A DNA stretch of 64,000 bases from the NCBI GenBank assembly GCA_947489585.1, contig CANLEE010000001.1:901078-965077 (forward strand). Reading direction: 5' to 3'. The translations under genes and the position numbers were made by a program. Positions within the stretch are counted from its first letter, which is position 1, and every line of letters starts with the position of its first letter. The notes under the pieces are model-generated. The model was not told the origin of the DNA. It did no database searches and saw nothing but the letters and a program-made list of their open reading frames with translations. Positions 34,470-43,749 of the stretch are shown piece by piece. The DNA comes from an uncultured Psychroserpens sp. GTDB taxonomy: Bacteria > Bacteroidota > Bacteroidia > Flavobacteriales > Flavobacteriaceae.

Positions 34470-35732
34470 ATGGAGCACTACAACATGTCGAGAGGCACAA
34501 CATTTTATGCCATTGGTCTCAGCTACAAAAAAGCTGATGCTGAAGTGCGTGGTCATTTTAGTTTAGACGACACATCTAAAATTGCTGTCTTAGAACAGGC
34601 CAAACAAAATGGGATTGAAAGCTTAATTGTAACCTCGACATGCAACAGAACCGAAATCTATGGTTTTGCACAACACCCTTTTCAATTAATCCAATTGCTT
34701 TGTGATAATACTAAAGGCACCGTAGAAGAATTTCAAAAAGTGGCTTACGTTTACAAAAATAGAGATGCAATTGCTCATATTTTTAGAGTTGGTTCTGGGT
34801 TGGATAGTCAAATTCTTGGCGATTTTGAGATTATAAGTCAGTTAAAAATTAGTGCACGATTATCAAAAAAGCAGCAATTACTTAATCCATTTTTAGAGCG
34901 TTTGGTCAATGCGGTAATTCAAGCATCGAAACGAATCAAAACTGAAACTGAAATTTCTTCTGGAGCAACATCGGTATCTTTTGCATCTGTGCAATATATC
35001 ATGAACAACATTGAAGCTATTTCAGAAAAAAACATTTTACTCTTCGGAACAGGTAAAATTGGAAGAAACACTTGTGAGAATTTGGTAAAACACACCAAAA
35101 ATGAACACATTACACTAATCAACCGAACTAAAGATAAAGCCGAAGCTGTTGCTGGCAAATTCAATGTATTGGTAAAAGATTATGCCAACCTTCAGGAAGA
35201 AATCAACACCTCTGATATTTTAATTGTTGCTACTGGTGCTCAAAACCCAACGGTTGATAAATTGTGCATTCAGTCTTCAAAACCGCTATTAATCTTAGAT
35301 TTATCAATTCCTAAGAACGTGAATAAAAATGTCACCGAATTGGATAATGTTACCTTAGTACACTTAGATGATTTATCTCAAATGACTGATGAAACTTTAG
35401 AGCGTAGAAAAGCACATATCCCTGTTGCTGAAACTATTATTGAAGACATCAAAACCGATTTCAACGCTTGGTTAGCTACGCGTAAATTTGCACCAACTAT
35501 CAAGGCTTTAAAACATAAACTCACTGATTTTGCAAATGCAGAATTAGATACACAACGCAAAAAAATGAGTGACTTCAACGAAGTTCAAGCAGAAGTCATT
35601 AGTAATAATATTATTCAAAAAATTACCAATCATTTTGCGCATCATTTAAAAGGTGATGATGTCTCTACTGACGACAGCCTCGAACTCATAAAAAAAGTGT
35701 TTCAACTAGAAGCAACTAAAGACAATGTCTAA
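34470..35732 (+). CDS. hemA: Glutamyl-tRNA reductase
   Basis: This 420-aa enzyme is the first of C5 heme synthesis: it reduces glutamyl-tRNA(Glu) to glutamate-1-semialdehyde with NADPH. The nucleophilic cysteine is C58 in TSTCNRTEIYGF; the conserved His is H103 in IAHIFRVGSGLDSQILG; the NADPH Rossmann motif is LLFGTGKIGRNTCENL. A second ATG at 34485 (MSRGTTFYAIGLSYKKAD) starts closer to where homologs begin, so the true start may be five codons later. It overlaps hemC by 8 bp. The next enzyme, HemL, is not in the window. Confidence 0.95.
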   Translation: MEHYNMSRGTTFYAIGLSYKKADAEVRGHFSLDDTSKIAVLEQAKQNGIESLIVTSTCNRTEIYGFAQHPFQLIQLLCDNTKGTVEEFQKVAYVYKNRDAIAHIFRVGSGLDSQILGDFEIISQLKISARLSKKQQLLNPFLERLVNAVIQASKRIKTETEISSGATSVSFASVQYIMNNIEAISEKNILLFGTGKIGRNTCENLVKHTKNEHITLINRTKDKAEAVAGKFNVLVKDYANLQEEINTSDILIVATGAQNPTVDKLCIQSSKPLLILDLSIPKNVNKNVTELDNVTLVHLDDLSQMTDETLERRKAHIPVAETIIEDIKTDFNAWLATRKFAPTIKALKHKLTDFANAELDTQRKKMSDFNEVQAEVISNNIIQKITNHFAHHLKGDDVSTDDSLELIKKVFQLEATKDNV

Positions 35733-37299
35733 ACTTATAAGAATTGGAACGCGTGATAGCGAACTTGCGCTATGGCAAGCCAAAACCGTACAACAACAAC
35801 TTGAGCATTTAGGTCATAAAACACAACTCGTCCCTGTAAAATCTACAGGAGATATTGTACTAGACAAACCCATTTACGAACTAGGAATTACAGGTGTTTT
35901 CACAAAAACACTTGATATTGCTATGCTCAACGAAGAGATTGACATCGCAGTACATTCTCTAAAAGACGTCCCAACATTATTACCAAAAGGCATTGTTCAA
36001 GCCGCTGTTTTAAAACGCGGTAATGTTAGAGATTGTTTAGTCTTTAAAAAGAACGAAGAGTTTTTGTCTCAGCGTGACGCTGTAATTGCTACAGGGAGTT
36101 TACGTCGCAGAGCACAATGGTTAAATCGCTACCCAACACATACAATGGTTGGTTTACGTGGAAATGTAAATTCTCGTTTACAGAAACTAGAAGATAGCAA
36201 TTGGAATGGTGCTATTTTTGCTGCTGCTGGCTTAGGTCGATTAGACATGAAGCCAGAAGAAAGCTTTAACCTCGAATGGATGATTCCTGCGCCAGCACAA
36301 GGTGCAATTATGATTACAGCACTAGAAAGTGATGAAGAGACGCGTGCAATTTGTGCAGAAATCAATCATGGCGACACCGAAACTGCGACATCAATAGAAC
36401 GTGAATTTTTAAATCGTTTAGAAGGTGGATGCTCAGCTCCTATTGGTGCTTTAGCCTTTGTAAAAGAGGAAGAAGTTCATTTCCAAGGTGTATTATTAAG
36501 CCTTGATGGAAGCAAAAAAATTGAAATTCAACGTACAGTTCCCCTTGGAAAACATCAAGAACTCGCTCAATTTTGTGCCGACTATATTATAGAACGAGGT
36601 GGAAAGCGTTTAATGGATAATCTTAAAAAGTCATCCCAAGGTGTTAATGTCTATTCAACCAAAACTTTAACCGACGATCAAAAGCAATTGTTTAATGATG
36701 TTATTGTTTCAGAGAGTTCAGATTTTATAAAGATTAGTTTAAATCGAATGACACCAAAGGTTTTACGACCAATGCCTAAAAATGTTATCATTACAAGTAA
36801 AAATGCTGTGGAAGCATTACTGACTAATTTTTCTGCGGAAGAATTAAAATTTGAAAACATATACTGTGTTGGCAGACGAACAAAACGTTTGGTAGAACGC
36901 AAAATTGGTAAGGTAAAGCACACTGAAAATAACTCGAAAGCTTTAGCTAAATACCTAGTCGATTATATCGAAGGTACCGAAGTCACATATTTCTGTAGTG
37001 ATATTCGCTTAGACGAATTGCCAACAATACTAAATGAAAATAATATTGAAGTTACTGAAGTAACAGCTTACGAAACCAAATATGATTCGGTTAAAATTAA
37101 GGATACTATAAAAGCGGTGATGTTTTACAGTCCGTCAACCGTTCAAAGCTATAAACAAGAAAATGATGATGACATCATTGCATTTTGCATTGGAGAAACG
37201 ACAGCAAAAGAAGCTAGTAGGCATTTTGAAGATGTAAGGGTTGCTAAAGTACCAACCGTAGAAAGTGTGATAGAATTAGTAAACGAACATTACGTTTAA
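35725..37299 (+). CDS. hemCD: Hydroxymethylbilane synthase / uroporphyrinogen-III synthase fusion
   Basis: This 524-aa protein joins two enzymes. Residues 1-295 are HemC: substrate-binding HSLKDVP with catalytic D81, [12 protein letters not shown], and C236 in [10 protein letters not shown], which holds the dipyrromethane cofactor. Residues about 305-524 match Hem[27 protein letters not shown], and [13 protein letters not shown] near the end. Together they convert four porphobilinogens into uroporphyrinogen III. Typical single HemC proteins are about 305 aa. The stop lies one base before hemE. The fusion reads without interruption and shows no frameshift. Confidence 0.93.
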   Translation: MSKLIRIGTRDSELALWQAKTVQQQLEHLGHKTQLVPVKSTGDIVLDKPIYELGITGVFTKTLDIAMLNEEIDIAVHSLKDVPTLLPKGIVQAAVLKRGNVRDCLVFKKNEEFLSQRDAVIATGSLRRRAQWLNRYPTHTMVGLRGNVNSRLQKLEDSNWNGAIFAAAGLGRLDMKPEESFNLEWMIPAPAQGAIMITALESDEETRAICAEINHGDTETATSIEREFLNRLEGGCSAPIGALAFVKEEEVHFQGVLLSLDGSKKIEIQRTVPLGKHQELAQFCADYIIERGGKRLMDNLKKSSQGVNVYSTKTLTDDQKQLFNDVIVSESSDFIKISLNRMTPKVLRPMPKNVIITSKNAVEALLTNFSAEELKFENIYCVGRRTKRLVERKIGKVKHTENNSKALAKYLVDYIEGTEVTYFCSDIRLDELPTILNENNIEVTEVTAYETKYDSVKIKDTIKAVMFYSPSTVQSYKQENDDDIIAFCIGETTAKEASRHFEDVRVAKVPTVESVIELVNEHYV

Positions 37300-37300
37300 T

Positions 37301-38326
37301 ATGATAAAAAACGATTTATTTTTAAGAGCATTAAAAGGAGAAACTGTTGAACGTCCTCCAGTATGGATGATGCGTCAAGCTGGTCGTTATCTTCCAGAGT
37401 TTATGGAAATCAAAGCCAAATATGATTTCTTTACACGCTGCCAAACACCTGAATTAGCAAGTGAAATTACTGTGCAACCGATTCGTCGTTATGGCATGGA
37501 TGCTGCAATATTATTTAGCGATATTCTGGTAATTCCACAAGCGATGAATATTGAGGTGCAAATGAAACCTAATTTTGGTCCTTATTTGCCTCATCCTATT
37601 CGCTCTCAAAAAGATGTTGATAATGTCATTGTTCCTGACGTAAAAGACGCCTTGAATTATGTCTATCAAGCCATAAAAGCCACAAAAGAAAAATTGAATA
37701 ATGAGATTCCATTAATTGGTTTTGCTGGTTCACCATGGACGATTTTATGCTATTGCGTACAAGGACAAGGCAGTAAAAACTTTGATAAAGCCAAAGAATT
37801 TTGTTTTACCAATCCAATTGCTGCACATCAGTTATTACAAAAAATTACAGATACTACAATTGCATATTTAAAAGAAAAAGTAAAAGCAGGTTGTAATGCC
37901 GTTCAAGTGTTTGATTCTTGGGGAGGCATGCTATCTCCTGTCGATTATCAAGAATTTTCTTGGCAATATATACAACAAATAATTGATGCATTGAAAGATG
38001 ATGCTCCTGTAATTGCCTTCGGAAAAGGATGTTGGTTTGCCTTAGGTGAGATGGCAGTTTCTGGTGCTTCTGCTCTAGGTGTAGATTGGACCTGTTCGGC
38101 TAAAAATGCACGTTATTTAACTGGTGGAAATATTACTTTACAAGGTAATTTTGACCCAACACGTTTATTTTCTCCGCCTTCAGAAATTAAAAAAATGGTA
38201 CACCAAATGATTGATGACTTTGGTAAGGATAAATATATTGTTAATTTAGGTCATGGCATCTTACCTAACATTCCGTTAGATCACGCAAAAGCATTTATTG
38301 ATGCTGTAAAAGAGTACAAAGCATAA
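37301..38326 (+). CDS. hemE: Uroporphyrinogen decarboxylase
   Basis: This 341-aa enzyme removes four carboxyl groups from uroporphyrinogen III to give coproporphyrinogen III in the cytoplasm. Signature sequences are [17 protein letters not shown] and [15 protein letters not shown] (catalytic Asp), [16 protein letters not shown], and [11 protein letters not shown] at the C-terminus. Length and motif order are those of a normal HemE. It follows hemCD by one base and precedes a 19-bp gap to an EI24 membrane protein. Confidence 0.96.
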   Translation: MIKNDLFLRALKGETVERPPVWMMRQAGRYLPEFMEIKAKYDFFTRCQTPELASEITVQPIRRYGMDAAILFSDILVIPQAMNIEVQMKPNFGPYLPHPIRSQKDVDNVIVPDVKDALNYVYQAIKATKEKLNNEIPLIGFAGSPWTILCYCVQGQGSKNFDKAKEFCFTNPIAAHQLLQKITDTTIAYLKEKVKAGCNAVQVFDSWGGMLSPVDYQEFSWQYIQQIIDALKDDAPVIAFGKGCWFALGEMAVSGASALGVDWTCSAKNARYLTGGNITLQGNFDPTRLFSPPSEIKKMVHQMIDDFGKDKYIVNLGHGILPNIPLDHAKAFIDAVKEYKA

Positions 38327-38345
38327 CTGATTTAAGTTTTAAAAA

Positions 38346-39113
38346 ATGATAAAGAATATATTAAAAGGCATTCAAGCATATTCAAGTGCTTTTGCATTAA
38401 TATCAAAGCTGAAGCTTTGGAAATTCTTTTTCATTCCAATTGGCATTAGTTTGTTTACTGCGCTTATTATTGTGGTATCAGCTTATGGTTTGTCTGATAA
38501 TATTGGAAACTTCATAGCGCGAATTTGGCCTTGGGAATTTGGGAAAGAGACCTTTACTTCTATTTCAACATTTATTGGAGGTATTGTTGTTCTAGCTATT
38601 GGTTTGATTCTTTATAAGCATATCATTATGGCACTATCTGCGCCTTTTATGAGTCCTGTTTCCGAAAAAATAGAAGCCCATTTAACAGGTGTAGAACAGC
38701 ATCATCATAGAAATACAACATTTAAAGAACAACTGTGGAGAGGTATTAGAATTAACCTTAGAAACTTAGGAAAAGAGTTGTTGATTACCATCCCTTTATT
38801 ACTACTTAAATTTATTCCACTAGTTAATATTTTTTCTACTGTTCTACTGTTTTTAGTGCAAGCCTATTATGCTGGTTTTGGTAATATGGATTATACACTT
38901 GAACGTCATTTCAAGTACAGAGAAAGCATTCAATTCATTGGAAAACATAGAGGTGTTGCCATAGGTAATGGTATTGTATTTATGCTTTTTTTATTAGTTC
39001 CAGTTATTGGTTGGATTTTGGTTTTACCTTTGAGTGTAACTGCAGCCTCATTAAAAACAGTACATCTTCTTAAAGAAGATAATCGTTTGGGAGGTCATAA
39101 AATAGTCGTGTAA
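38346..39113 (+). CDS. EI24-domain (CysZ-like) membrane protein
   Basis: This 255-aa protein has four or more hydrophobic spans (LWKFFFIPIGISLFTALIIV, FIGGIVVLAIGLILY, ELLITIPLLLLKFIPLVNIF, GIVFMLFLLVPVIGWILVLP). The start KGIQAYSSAFALISKLKLWK and the segment ALSAPFMSPVSEKIEAHLTG match the EI24/CysZ family, whose E. coli member takes up sulfate. Its place inside the heme operon is conserved by context here only. It could serve a transport need of the operon, but nothing in the sequence says which. It overlaps the GNAT gene by one base. Confidence 0.8.
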   Translation: MIKNILKGIQAYSSAFALISKLKLWKFFFIPIGISLFTALIIVVSAYGLSDNIGNFIARIWPWEFGKETFTSISTFIGGIVVLAIGLILYKHIIMALSAPFMSPVSEKIEAHLTGVEQHHHRNTTFKEQLWRGIRINLRNLGKELLITIPLLLLKFIPLVNIFSTVLLFLVQAYYAGFGNMDYTLERHFKYRESIQFIGKHRGVAIGNGIVFMLFLLVPVIGWILVLPLSVTAASLKTVHLLKEDNRLGGHKIVV

Positions 39114-39646
39114 TGGTAGCACAATTTGATGGTTTTGAAATCAATCCAATTCACGATGGTGATGCATGGAAAGTTTGCGACTTAATGGTGGCTAATACAG
39201 ATCGTTTTAAACGTTATTTCCCAAAGACATTAGAACAAAATTTAAATCCAACGTTATCTCAATTTTTTGTAGAAAAAAAAGCAAAGCAGTTTCATAAAAA
39301 AGAAGAGTTTTTATTTACATTAAAACATTCTGAAACTAGAGAACTTATCGGACTTATCTACATCAAAGAAGTAGATTTGGACAAAAAACAAGGCGAATTC
39401 GCCTATTGTATTGGGTATCCATTTGAAGGGCAAGGACTCACTTCGAAATCAATTAAGAAATTATCAGTTTATGCGTTTGAAACATTAGGGTTTGAAACCT
39501 TGCAAATTATTGCGCATAAAGACAATCTAAGTAGTGTGAAAGTTGCTTTGAATAATAACTTCAAATGGCAAAAAACCTTAGAAAAAAATTTTATACCTAC
39601 AGGTGAAGCACCTTTAGATATGGAATTATACGAATTATATAAATAA
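39113..39646 (+). CDS. GNAT-family N-acetyltransferase (RimJ/RimL type)
   Basis: This 177-aa protein has the acetyl-CoA binding core of the RimJ/RimL branch: ELIGLIYIKEVDLDKKQGEF, then GYPFEGQGLTSKSIKKL (motif A, Q/GxGxT variant), and LQIIAHKDNLSSVKVALNNN (motif B). These enzymes acetylate amino groups of proteins or small molecules. It sits inside the heme operon without obvious link to heme. Confidence 0.88.
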   Translation: MVAQFDGFEINPIHDGDAWKVCDLMVANTDRFKRYFPKTLEQNLNPTLSQFFVEKKAKQFHKKEEFLFTLKHSETRELIGLIYIKEVDLDKKQGEFAYCIGYPFEGQGLTSKSIKKLSVYAFETLGFETLQIIAHKDNLSSVKVALNNNFKWQKTLEKNFIPTGEAPLDMELYELYK

Positions 39647-39650
39647 ACTT

Positions 39651-39998
39651 ATGCCTCATTTTGTAATAGACTGTTCAGAAAATGTTTTGAAATTAAATGT
39701 TCCAGAAGAAACTCTTCTAGCGGTACATAAACAAGCGGTTGAATCTGGTTTGTTTGATGAAAGTGACATAAAAGTAAGATTAAATCCATTTAAGGATAAC
39801 TATAGTGTTGGAGGAAAAAAAAGTGATTTTATTCATGTTTTTGCCAACATCATGGAAGGAAGAACTACTGACCAAAAGGCAAACCTTTCTCATCAAATTG
39901 TTAAGCAACTTAACATACTATTTCCTTCAATAGACTTTATAGCTATCAATATTAGAGATTTTGAAAAAGCGACCTATTGTAATAAATCAATGGTATAA
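39651..39998 (+). CDS. 5-carboxymethyl-2-hydroxymuconate isomerase-like tautomerase
   Basis: This 115-aa protein matches the CHMI (HpaF) family in length and pattern. After Met removal Pro1 (MPHFVIDCS) would be the catalytic base of the tautomerase superfamily. Later conserved parts are FIHVFANIMEGRTTDQKANL and AINIRDFEKATYCNKS. HpaF-type enzymes act in homoprotocatechuate degradation, but no other hpa gene is present, so this one may have another substrate. It lies 4 bp after the GNAT gene and 2 bp before hemF. Confidence 0.82.
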   Translation: MPHFVIDCSENVLKLNVPEETLLAVHKQAVESGLFDESDIKVRLNPFKDNYSVGGKKSDFIHVFANIMEGRTTDQKANLSHQIVKQLNILFPSIDFIAINIRDFEKATYCNKSMV

Positions 39999-40000
39999 AA

Positions 40001-40906
40001 ATGAAAGATAAATTCTTCAAATACATACACGAATTACAGGACACTATCACTTCTAAATTAGAAGCCATTGATGGTAAAACTGTATTTCAAGAAGACATAT
40101 GGAAACGCCCTGAAGGCGGCGGCGGAAGAACTCGTGTTATCGAAAATGGTAACGTTTTCGAAAAAGGAGGTGTTAATATTTCTGGTGTTCATGGAAAACT
40201 TCCTGAATCTATGCAAAATTACTTTGGTGTTGAAGATGCCAACTTTTTTGCATGCGGATTGAGTTTAGTACTACACCCTAAAAACCCAATGGTACCAACC
40301 GTTCATGCAAATTGGCGATATTTTGAGATGTACGATCAAGAAGGCAATATTGTAGACCAATGGTTTGGTGGCGGACAAGATCTTACGCCTTATTATTTGT
40401 TGGAAGATGATGCGAAACATTTCCATCGCACTTGTAAAACAGCTTGTGATAAACATAACCCGAAATTCTACCCGAAATATAAAGCACGTTGTGATGAGTA
40501 TTTTTACAATACACATCGCAATGAAGCTCGTGGAATTGGAGGCTTATTCTTTGATTATTGTAAAGCTTCTGAAGACATGAGTATGCAAAATTGGTATGAT
40601 TTTGTGACAGACGTCGGTGATAGTTTTCTAGAGGCTTATGTGCCTATTGTTGAAAAACGAAAAGATTTAGAATTCACTAATGCGCAACGTGATTGGCAAG
40701 AAATTCGTCGTGGTCGTTATGTAGAATTCAATTTGGTTCATGATAAAGGCACACTTTTCGGATTAAAAACCAACGGAAGAATTGAAAGTATTCTTATGAG
40801 TTTACCGCCTCATGTGCAATGGGTTTATGATCATCATCCAAAAACTGGAAGTGAAGAAGAGAAATTAATAAACGTATTACAAAACCCAAAAGACTGGGTT
40901 AAATAA
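40001..40906 (+). CDS. hemF: Oxygen-dependent coproporphyrinogen III oxidase
   Basis: This 301-aa enzyme decarboxylates coproporphyrinogen III to protoporphyrinogen IX using O2. Family motifs include GGGGRTRVIENGNVFEKGGV, VHANWRYFEMYD, WFGGGQDLTPYY, ARGIGGLFFDY and FNLVHDKGTLFGLKTNGRIE. A HemF rather than HemN indicates an aerobic lifestyle, though HemN could lie elsewhere. Its product is the substrate of the HemJ encoded at 26629. Confidence 0.96.
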   Translation: MKDKFFKYIHELQDTITSKLEAIDGKTVFQEDIWKRPEGGGGRTRVIENGNVFEKGGVNISGVHGKLPESMQNYFGVEDANFFACGLSLVLHPKNPMVPTVHANWRYFEMYDQEGNIVDQWFGGGQDLTPYYLLEDDAKHFHRTCKTACDKHNPKFYPKYKARCDEYFYNTHRNEARGIGGLFFDYCKASEDMSMQNWYDFVTDVGDSFLEAYVPIVEKRKDLEFTNAQRDWQEIRRGRYVEFNLVHDKGTLFGLKTNGRIESILMSLPPHVQWVYDHHPKTGSEEEKLINVLQNPKDWVK

Positions 40907-40913
40907 AACTAAT

Positions 40914-40939
40914 GTCAGGTTGAGCGCAGTCGAAACCTC
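40914..40939 (+). repeat. Extragenic repeat of the GAGCGCAGTCGA type
   Basis: GTCAGGTTGAGCGCAGTCGA followed by AACCTCT lies between hemF and hemB. Its ends AGGTT/AACCT are complementary and it is GC-rich against its surroundings. Short intergenic repeats with a core like TGAGCGNAGTCGA recur in many Bacteroidetes genomes; I recognise it from that pattern and see a single copy in this window. Confidence 0.5.
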
Positions 40940-40964
40940 TATAAATAATTAAAACATAAATGTT

Positions 40965-41954
40965 ATGTTCCCACTAAGAAGAAACCGAAGATTAAGAACC
41001 AGCGAAGCTGTTAGAAGCTTAGTTCGCGAAACGATTATTACGCCTAACGATTTTCTAGTGCCATTGTTTGTCGTTGAAGGAAAAGGCATCAAGCAAGAAA
41101 TTGCCTCTATGCCAAATTACTATCGTTTCAGTTTAGACTTGCTAGAACGTGAAGTCAAAGAACTCTGGAAACTTGGTTTGAAATCGGTGTTACTTTTTGT
41201 AAAAGTACCTGATAACTTAAAAGATAATAAAGGTACAGAAGCCTTAAACTCAAACGGTCTCATGCAACGTGCTATTAAAACCGTTAAAAATGTATGTCCA
41301 GGCATGCTAGTGATGACAGACGTTGCACTAGATCCATACTCGTCTTATGGTCACGATGGAATTATTGCCGATGGTAAAATTATCAATGATGATACTGTCG
41401 ATGTTCTAGCTGAAATGAGCTTATCTCACGCTCAGGCTGGAGCCGATTTTGTAGCACCAAGTGATATGATGGATGGTCGTATTTTAGCCATTAGAGAAGC
41501 TCTAGAAGATGACGGGTTTACAGACACAGGGATTATGAGTTACTCTGCAAAATATGCCTCAGCATATTATGGCCCTTTTCGTGATGCTTTAGATTCTGCT
41601 CCTGCAAATATCAAAGACATTCCGAAGGATAAAAAAACCTATCAAATGGATTTCGCAAATCGTTTTGAGGCCATTAGAGAAACCGAAATGGATATCGATG
41701 AAGGTGCAGATATCGTGATGGTCAAACCCGGTTTATGCTATTTAGATATTGTTCGTGAAATCAAAAATGAAGTTGATGTTCCTGTTGCTGTTTATCAAGT
41801 ATCTGGAGAATATGCCATGCTTAAAGCTGCTGCCGAAAAAGGCTGGCTAGATCATGATGCCGTCATGATGGAACAAATCATCGCCATTAAACGTGCTGGA
41901 GCTGATGTAATTGCAAGTTACTTTGCTAAGGATGTTGTAAAGTTGTTGTATTAA
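40965..41954 (+). CDS. hemB: Porphobilinogen synthase (delta-aminolevulinate dehydratase), zinc-site-free type
   Basis: This 329-aa enzyme condenses two 5-aminolevulinates to porphobilinogen. The two active-site lysines are K196 (YSAKYASAYYGPFRDA) and K254 (IVMVKPGLCYLDIV). The metal-site segment reads TDVALDPYSSYGHDG (118-132): the three cysteines of zinc-dependent enzymes are replaced by Ala/Asp, so this is the Mg-type, zinc-independent form. It is the last gene of the heme operon, 58 bp after hemF. Confidence 0.95.
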   Translation: MFPLRRNRRLRTSEAVRSLVRETIITPNDFLVPLFVVEGKGIKQEIASMPNYYRFSLDLLEREVKELWKLGLKSVLLFVKVPDNLKDNKGTEALNSNGLMQRAIKTVKNVCPGMLVMTDVALDPYSSYGHDGIIADGKIINDDTVDVLAEMSLSHAQAGADFVAPSDMMDGRILAIREALEDDGFTDTGIMSYSAKYASAYYGPFRDALDSAPANIKDIPKDKKTYQMDFANRFEAIRETEMDIDEGADIVMVKPGLCYLDIVREIKNEVDVPVAVYQVSGEYAMLKAAAEKGWLDHDAVMMEQIIAIKRAGADVIASYFAKDVVKLLY

Positions 41955-42043
41955 TAAATTGTACATCTTAAATTCTTTATGTTAACAAGACTTTCTCAAA
42001 TCTTGTAAACTCTTATTTCACCTATACTTTTTCCTATCTACTA

Positions 42044-42105
42044 GGTTAACGCAAGGTTAACCTCTCCTTTTTTTGATTTTTTTAGAAATCTTCGTTTTAG
42101 ATTTG
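42044..42105 (+). promoter_or_regulatory. Tandem GGTTAAC operator and promoter of the two-component module
   Basis: GGTTAAC at 42044-42050 and at 42055-42061 are direct repeats with an 11-bp step. Exactly 36 bp later is TAGATTTG (42098-42105), a perfect TAnnTTTG -7 box, with TTTG at 42072-42075 as a possible -33. The same repeats, step and 36-bp distance recur at 44453-44514. An 11-bp direct repeat suits an OmpR/PhoP-type regulator such as the one encoded at 43750. Confidence 0.75.
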
Positions 42106-42136
42106 TCTCATCATCAATCTTAAAAATCAAATTATC

Positions 42137-42232
42137 ATGAGAACTTTAAACAACGATTTAATTACAGAAACGAACCAGGGTACGAAATCACACAACTGGA
42201 ATTCAAGACGACGTTACAGATCAATTAAGTAA
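42137..42232 (+). CDS. 31-aa basic small ORF downstream of the GGTTAAC promoter
   Basis: An ATG at 42137 begins 31 codons ending at TAA 42232; the product has a polar N-terminus and a basic tail (NSRRRYRSIK). It is the first ORF after the regulated promoter (32 bp from the -7 box) and is followed by a strong hairpin at 42272-42304, then the kinase gene at 42349. It could be a leader peptide, a small signalling or feedback peptide, or a chance ORF. No family is recognised. Confidence 0.4.
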   Translation: MRTLNNDLITETNQGTKSHNWNSRRRYRSIK

Positions 42233-42271
42233 AACACATGAATTCATCAATCAAACAATCAACCTTAATCA

Positions 42272-42304
42272 AGAGCATAATGTCTTTTTTAGACATTGTG
42301 CTCT
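42272..42304 (+). terminator. Hairpin/attenuator between small ORF and histidine kinase gene
   Basis: AGAGCATAATGTCT (42272-42285) pairs with AGACATTGTGCTCT (42291-42304): 13 Watson-Crick pairs and one G-U, loop TTTTT, followed by ATTTTAT. It would terminate or attenuate transcription from the GGTTAAC promoter before the kinase gene, giving a short transcript plus read-through. The rest of 41955-42348 holds no other structure I would name. Confidence 0.6.
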
Positions 42305-42348
42305 ATTTTATCAAATTCGATTCTTAATTTTAAGCGAACGATAAACGC

Positions 42349-43743
42349 ATGAAGAAAAAAATCAACCTTTTAATTATTGCTTCTGTTTTAGGAATAATAG
42401 CTTTATCTATAGTTCAGGGCTATCTAATCAATAATACATATAAGCTAAAAAAAGATGCTTTTATAAAAGAAACCAGACGCTCTATTTCTCAAATAGATGA
42501 TTTTTCTCCTGCACTTGACTCTTTGTCTGGTATATGGCAAGATACTTTTCTTAATACAGTTTCAGATTATAAAATAGATTTAGCTTCTAAGTCAGACATT
42601 CTTGATGGCTTGCAATTAGTTATGGATTCTATCAACGATACTTATAGAACAGAATATCAAAAAGAACTCGTTAAAAAAAACATCCCTTATGGTATTAAGT
42701 TTCATAAAAAAATTAAAGCCATAATTCTATTAGACTCTATAAAAAATGATACGATTTTTGACGTAGAAAAATCGGCAAAACATATTATTCTAGGTGATCC
42801 AATTGCTGATGAAGATGCCATTGGCGTAAGCACAACATCATGGCAAACCGATCATACTTCAAGTAGAATTATCAATGGAGAAACCAAAGACATTGTTTTC
42901 TACTTATTATTTCTAACCCAAGACAAAATGGATATCGCTGGTTGGGAAAAAATTGTCTTTAAACGTATGGTTGGGTTACTACTATTATCACTCCTTATTT
43001 TTTCTATAGTTATTGGATTGCTTTATTACTCTATCAAAAACTTAATCACACAAAAGAAAATCGCAGATATCAAAACTGATTTCGTTAATAATATTACGCA
43101 CGAGCTTAAAACACCATTAGCAACATTAACTCTAGCAACTAAAATGCTCAAAAAAGACGAAATACAACAGCAACCCCAACTTGTCGACAATACAATTAAT
43201 ACAATAGAGCGCCAAAATAAAAGATTACAAAAACTTATCGATCAAGTATTAAATAATAGTTTAGGCTATAATGAGATTCAGCTGAATAAAGAATTAGTAG
43301 TTATTGAACCTTACATTAATACGGTTTTAGACGACTTCTTATTATCGGTAAAATCTAAAAATGTAATGATAAATAGGGCGTTTTCAGAACCCAACCAAAC
43401 AATCCTTTTAGACAAGTTCTACACCACAACGGCTTTATTAAATATTCTTGAAAATGCGGTAAAGTATTCAGGTGACACAATCAAAATTGACTGCAGCGTT
43501 GATAGCAAAAAAGACTTGAAAATTTCTATAAAAGATAACGGGATTGGAATTTCAGATCATGACCAAAAGCAAATATTTGATAAGTTTTTCAGAGCTGGTA
43601 ATAAGGAAATCCACGATGTAAAGGGTTTAGGTTTAGGGTTATACTATACTAATCAAATTATAAAGGCTCAAGGTGGGCATATTACTGTTGAAAGTAAAGA
43701 AGGCACAGGCACTACCTTCATTTTAACCATCCCATTTAATTAA
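42349..43743 (+). CDS. Sensor histidine kinase
   Basis: This 464-aa protein has TM1 at about 7-27, a sensor region of about 180 residues outside the membrane and TM2 at about 207-228. The HisKA domain has H251 in FVNNITHELKTPLATLTLAT, and the HATPase domain has N-box ALLNILENAVKYS, DNGIGI, FDKFFRAG and GLGLGLYYTNQI. It lacks a HAMP domain. It is 6 bp upstream of its cognate OmpR-type regulator. Its gene is preceded by a promoter with sites likely bound by that regulator, which implies positive or negative feedback. Confidence 0.93.
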   Translation: MKKKINLLIIASVLGIIALSIVQGYLINNTYKLKKDAFIKETRRSISQIDDFSPALDSLSGIWQDTFLNTVSDYKIDLASKSDILDGLQLVMDSINDTYRTEYQKELVKKNIPYGIKFHKKIKAIILLDSIKNDTIFDVEKSAKHIILGDPIADEDAIGVSTTSWQTDHTSSRIINGETKDIVFYLLFLTQDKMDIAGWEKIVFKRMVGLLLLSLLIFSIVIGLLYYSIKNLITQKKIADIKTDFVNNITHELKTPLATLTLATKMLKKDEIQQQPQLVDNTINTIERQNKRLQKLIDQVLNNSLGYNEIQLNKELVVIEPYINTVLDDFLLSVKSKNVMINRAFSEPNQTILLDKFYTTTALLNILENAVKYSGDTIKIDCSVDSKKDLKISIKDNGIGISDHDQKQIFDKFFRAGNKEIHDVKGLGLGLYYTNQIIKAQGGHITVESKEGTGTTFILTIPFN

Positions 43744-43749
43744 AAAAAC

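Noticed and set aside
41985..42006. ACAAGA...TCTTGT hairpin as terminator of hemB
   Set aside because: There are only 6 pairs with a 10-nt loop and no T run; read-through toward the next module cannot be excluded.
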